This document shows positions 5,717-6,423 of a stretch of 6,423 nt of DNA, in pieces (the stretch's first letter is position 1; the number at the start of each line of letters is the position of its first letter). The notes beneath the pieces were generated by a model. It was not told the DNA's origin, did no database searches, and worked only from the letters and a program-made list of their open reading frames with translations. Source of the stretch: Verrucomicrobiota bacterium (GTDB lineage: Bacteria; Verrucomicrobiota; Verrucomicrobiia; Verrucomicrobiales; Verrucomicrobiaceae); contig JAEYUU010000407.1 in the NCBI GenBank assembly GCA_023429545.1, positions 1-6,423 on the forward strand. The letters run 5' to 3'. A program made the position numbers and the translations under genes.

Positions 5717-6328
5717 ATGGCACGTTATACTGGTCCCAAGGAAAAAATCGCCCGCCGCTTCGGTGTGGCCCTGTTCGGCCCCTCCAAGGCCCTCGAACTC
5801 CGCGCCTTCCCCCCGGGGCAGCACGGCCCCCGCAATGCCCGCCGCAAAGTGTCGGACTACGGCTTGGCGCTCAATGAGAAGCAGAAGCTCCGCTTCACCT
5901 ACGGAGTGCTCGAAAAGCAGTTCCGCAAGTTCTTCGCTGAAGCCTCCCGCCGCAAGGGCGTGACCGGCACCATCCTCCTTCAGATGCTTGAACTGCGTCT
6001 GGACAATGTGGTGTACCGCATGAGCTTCGCGAACAGCCGCTTCGCCTCCCGCCAGATGGTGGGCCACGGCCACGTGACCGTGAACGGCAAGCGCGTGAAC
6101 ATCTCGAGCTACCAGGTGAAACCCGGCGACGTGATCGCCGTGAAGAACACCCCACGCTCCCAGCAGCTGGTAAACCGCTTCCTCGACCTCACCCAGGGCG
6201 CCGTCATTCCTGACTGGATGACCGTGGATCGCGACAAGCACACCGGTACCGTGAACCGCGCTCCTGAACGCGAAGAAATTGACGTCTTCGTGAACGAGCA
6301 GCTCGTGGTCGAACTGTACTCCCGCTAA
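5717..6328 (+). CDS. rpsD: 30S ribosomal protein S4 (uS4), cysteine-free form
   Basis: A 203-residue S4, normal length. It binds 16S rRNA early in assembly of the small subunit and helps form the mRNA entry site. The N-terminus MARYTGPKEKIARRFG has no cysteines where the zinc-binding form has a CxxC motif, so this is the C-minus type; there is no Cys in the whole protein. FPPGQHGPRN (31-40) and SDYGLALNEKQKLRFTYGVL (46-65) are standard. The S4 RNA-binding domain spans about 93-155, with LRLDNVVYR (93-101) and GHGHVTVNGKRVNI (116-129). The sequence is reminiscent of chlamydial S4. In E. coli S4 represses its own operon; whether it does here cannot be seen. The gene starts 36 bases after rpsK without an SD (CTTTATCCGTC before ATG) and is the last gene of the operon. 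Confidence 0.97.
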   Translation: MARYTGPKEKIARRFGVALFGPSKALELRAFPPGQHGPRNARRKVSDYGLALNEKQKLRFTYGVLEKQFRKFFAEASRRKGVTGTILLQMLELRLDNVVYRMSFANSRFASRQMVGHGHVTVNGKRVNISSYQVKPGDVIAVKNTPRSQQLVNRFLDLTQGAVIPDWMTVDRDKHTGTVNRAPEREEIDVFVNEQLVVELYSR

Positions 6329-6356
6329 CCCCGGAAGCCGCAGAACCCAAACTTTG

Positions 6357-6389
6357 AAAAGCTGGAGGAGCAATCCTCCAGCTTTTTTT
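6357..6389 (+). terminator. Rho-independent terminator after rpsD
   Basis: A perfect 9-bp stem, GCTGGAGGA (6361-6369) and TCCTCCAGC (6374-6382), closes a GCAA loop of GNRA type and is followed by seven T (6383-6389). Four A before the stem (6357-6360) can extend the pairing and may let it work in both directions. It begins 28 bases after the rpsD stop and ends the rpmJ-rpsM-rpsK-rpsD unit. Confidence 0.95.
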
Positions 6390-6423
6390 GTGCCGGGTGG
6401 TGGCAGGTCACGCAGGTGACTTG
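6390..6423. other. Right-edge segment without identifiable gene
   Basis: These 34 bases after the terminator are too short to assign. They contain a small inverted repeat, GTCAC (6407-6411) and GTGAC (6416-6420), with a four-base loop, and an overlapping near-direct repeat CAGGTCA/CAGGTGA (6404-6410, 6413-6419). The stem is only five base pairs. Confidence 0.3.

Noticed and set aside
5708..6373. A 221-residue open frame on the minus strand
   Set aside because: It is antisense to rpsD and starts inside the terminator hairpin; the translation is a reflection of S4 codons.

Overview
The window most likely comes from the chromosome of a GC-rich bacterium of the PVC superphylum, probably Verrucomicrobiota. 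Three observations support this: ribosomal protein S4 is a cysteine-free, 203-residue form that reads like chlamydial S4; S11 carries a long Ala/Pro-rich N-terminal tail; and most genes lack a Shine-Dalgarno sequence. The lineage is an inference from remembered family resemblance, not from a search.

Left part (1-3748). A minus-strand gene runs off the left edge. It encodes a DUF6065-family protein, of which the first 107 residues are visible. A 160-base divergent intergenic region separates it from two plus-strand genes for large multi-spanning membrane proteins. The first (552 aa) is an uncharacterised GT-C-like protein. The second (536 aa) has the features of a GT-C glycosyltransferase of the ArnT/PMT/Rgt-like superfamily. 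The two overlap by ATGA, so they are probably translated together and act in the same envelope or exopolysaccharide glycosylation step.

Middle part (3749-4551). A gap of 127 bases leads to a two-helix DUF3592 membrane protein (164 aa). A 181-base leader follows, holding a long imperfect inverted repeat and a weak promoter-like sequence.

Right part (4552-6389). A compact ribosomal protein operon rpmJ-rpsM-rpsK-rpsD (L36, S13, S11, S4) has gaps of 21, 34 and 36 bases and closes with a strong intrinsic terminator 28 bases after rpsD. Neither the usual upstream neighbours (secY, adk/map, infA) nor the usual downstream neighbours (rpoA, rplQ) are adjacent. None of the four ribosomal genes has a Shine-Dalgarno sequence, and each has a similar pyrimidine/AT-rich stretch just before ATG. 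The last 34 bases hold no identifiable gene.

I see no mobile element, CRISPR array, tRNA or rRNA. The points most worth checking are the S11 tail, the shared non-SD start context, the leader inverted repeat and the coupled GT-C-like pair.
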